This document shows, in pieces, positions 14,165 to 14,930 of a DNA stretch of 14,930 nt. The position numbers and the translations under genes were made by a program. The notes under the pieces were generated by a model. It ran no database searches and was not told the origin of the DNA. It was given only the letters and a program-made list of their open reading frames with translations. The stretch is from Fidelibacterota bacterium (GTDB taxonomy: Bacteria; Fidelibacterota; UBA2242; JAFGTP01), in contig JAIPJV010000017.1 of the NCBI GenBank assembly GCA_021734005.1, forward strand, positions 1 through 14,930. The letters run 5' to 3'. Numbering within the stretch: position 1 is the first letter of the stretch; each line of letters starts with the position of its first letter.

Positions 14165-14930
14165 TCAATGCAACATTATACTAAATTGACCACAAAAAGT
14201 TTCACCAGGATTCAGTTCTACCAATCCATCCCCGCTATTCAAGGCATTGATATTTGAGGATAATGGTTCGATAGCTATGGATTCCCTATCAGGTGGAGTG
14301 AATACAATCAAATAATTCAGTTTATCTTCCCCTATTTCCTGGCTCACAGTCAGAGATAAATCTCTTTTTGGATTAATCAAACGGGTTTCGCCGGTTCCCT
14401 TCTGCCCGGAGTATTTATATACATTGTTCAATTTGCTGTCCATAATGGGAATATTGCGTCCTTTATTTTCATTTTCAGCAGTTTTGCCAGTAGGTATTAG
14501 TTGTTCTGAATCCAGATCAACTCTCTCATCTGCAGAAATATTAATGAGTAGGTCATTAATTTTTTCAGAAAGTTGAAAATAGGGATGAATACCAAAAGAG
14601 ACAGGTACTTTGCAATCATCTCGATTTGCAACTTCTATTCGATAATTTAATCTCTGATTTTCCAGACTATATTCAAGTTTCAAATCCAGTTGAAAGGGAT
14701 ATCCAGAACAATTCCCATCATATTTTGTTATCATCCTTACCCTGTATAAACCATTTTTATCATTCTGAGAATCAATTTCAAAGCGATGATCATGAAAAAA
14801 TCCATGTAAAGCTGCCTGGCTTTCATCGTCAACAATATCAAACTGATAATCTCCATTATTATAATTGTATTGCCCGTTCGGAATCCGTCCAGCAAAAGGA
14901 AATAATAGACTACTTTTATATTCCTGATTT
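14165..14930 (-). CDS. Aldose 1-epimerase family protein, 5' end missing
   Basis: The frame is open from the TGA at 14165 to the right edge, giving 254 residues without a start; the Met at 14734 is internal. The visible part shows galactose-mutarotase-like features in order: LFPFAGRIPNGQY, a short strand region, ALHGFFHDHRFEI (the lHG motif), VSFGIHPYFQL (containing the conserved catalytic-type His), and near the end SIAIEPLSSNINALNSG with the conserved Glu, then LNPGETF. Enzymes of this family interconvert alpha and beta anomers of aldoses. The HPYF form of the motif and the length suggest the YeaD/YihR-like branch more than classical GalM. Few residues should be missing at the N-terminus, probably around 20-40. 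The substrate is unknown. Confidence 0.88.
   Translation of the reverse strand, partial: NQEYKSSLLFPFAGRIPNGQYNYNNGDYQFDIVDDESQAALHGFFHDHRFEIDSQNDKNGLYRVRMITKYDGNCSGYPFQLDLKLEYSLENQRLNYRIEVANRDDCKVPVSFGIHPYFQLSEKINDLLINISADERVDLDSEQLIPTGKTAENENKGRNIPIMDSKLNNVYKYSGQKGTGETRLINPKRDLSLTVSQEIGEDKLNYLIVFTPPDRESIAIEPLSSNINALNSGDGLVELNPGETFCGQFSIMLH

Noticed and set aside
14165..14734. Epimerase gene starting at the Met at 14734
   Set aside because: The frame continues to the window edge with clear family motifs (FAGRIPNG, ALHGF), so this Met is internal.
1..14930. CRISPR arrays, insertion sequences, tRNA or rRNA genes, phage or defence genes
   Set aside because: No regularly spaced repeats, transposase-like frames, cloverleaf candidates or recognisable defence proteins were seen. 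The window reads as ordinary chromosome.

Overview
The window is AT-rich bacterial chromosome with tightly packed housekeeping and envelope genes. The helical C-terminal extension on the S41 peptidase and the apparent DUF4837 lipoprotein point towards the FCB (Bacteroidetes-related) group. However, most genes have clear Shine-Dalgarno (SD) sequences, which is unlike typical Bacteroidia. A non-Bacteroidia member of that group is my best guess, with no firmer placement possible from sequence alone. I saw no insertion sequence, phage gene, CRISPR array, tRNA or rRNA.

Positions 1-11302 form one long minus-strand block. In transcription order it holds RNase R (rnr), a DUF4837-like lipoprotein, an unrecognised 43-residue protein, dTDP-4-dehydrorhamnose reductase (rfbD), a polyprenol-phosphate mannosyltransferase-type GT2 enzyme, a GT2 glycosyltransferase fused to a degenerate polyprenyl-phosphate sugar-phosphate transferase, acetyl-CoA carboxylase alpha subunit (accA), a 4HBT/YbgC-type thioesterase, thymidylate kinase (tmk) and a C-terminal processing peptidase. 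The genes from the 43-residue protein to the peptidase overlap or lie within about 50 nt of each other, so they look like one operon for glycan assembly, fatty-acid supply and nucleotide synthesis. A 308-bp gap then precedes the cut-off N-terminus of a sodium:solute symporter.

Positions 11303-11447 are a divergent intergenic region. To its right, on the plus strand, lies a lipoprotein peptidyl-prolyl isomerase of the PpiC/parvulin type. It ends at a perfect bidirectional intrinsic terminator shared with the convergent operon beyond.

Positions 12573-14103 hold a compact minus-strand operon: ECF sigma factor, soluble zinc-type (HxxxCxxC) anti-sigma factor, small CxxC DUF1858 protein and OsmC-family protein. 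Two of its three junctions are ATGA overlaps. The remaining junction, in front of the DUF1858 gene, carries a long imperfect hairpin that buries the Shine-Dalgarno sequence. The gene content suggests redox or peroxide stress control. The window ends inside an aldose 1-epimerase gene on the minus strand.

The most notable observations are the SD-sequestering hairpin inside the sigma-factor operon, the loss of the Asp-Glu catalytic dyad in the sugar-phosphate transferase domain, and the apparent absence of a canonical start codon for full-length RNase R.
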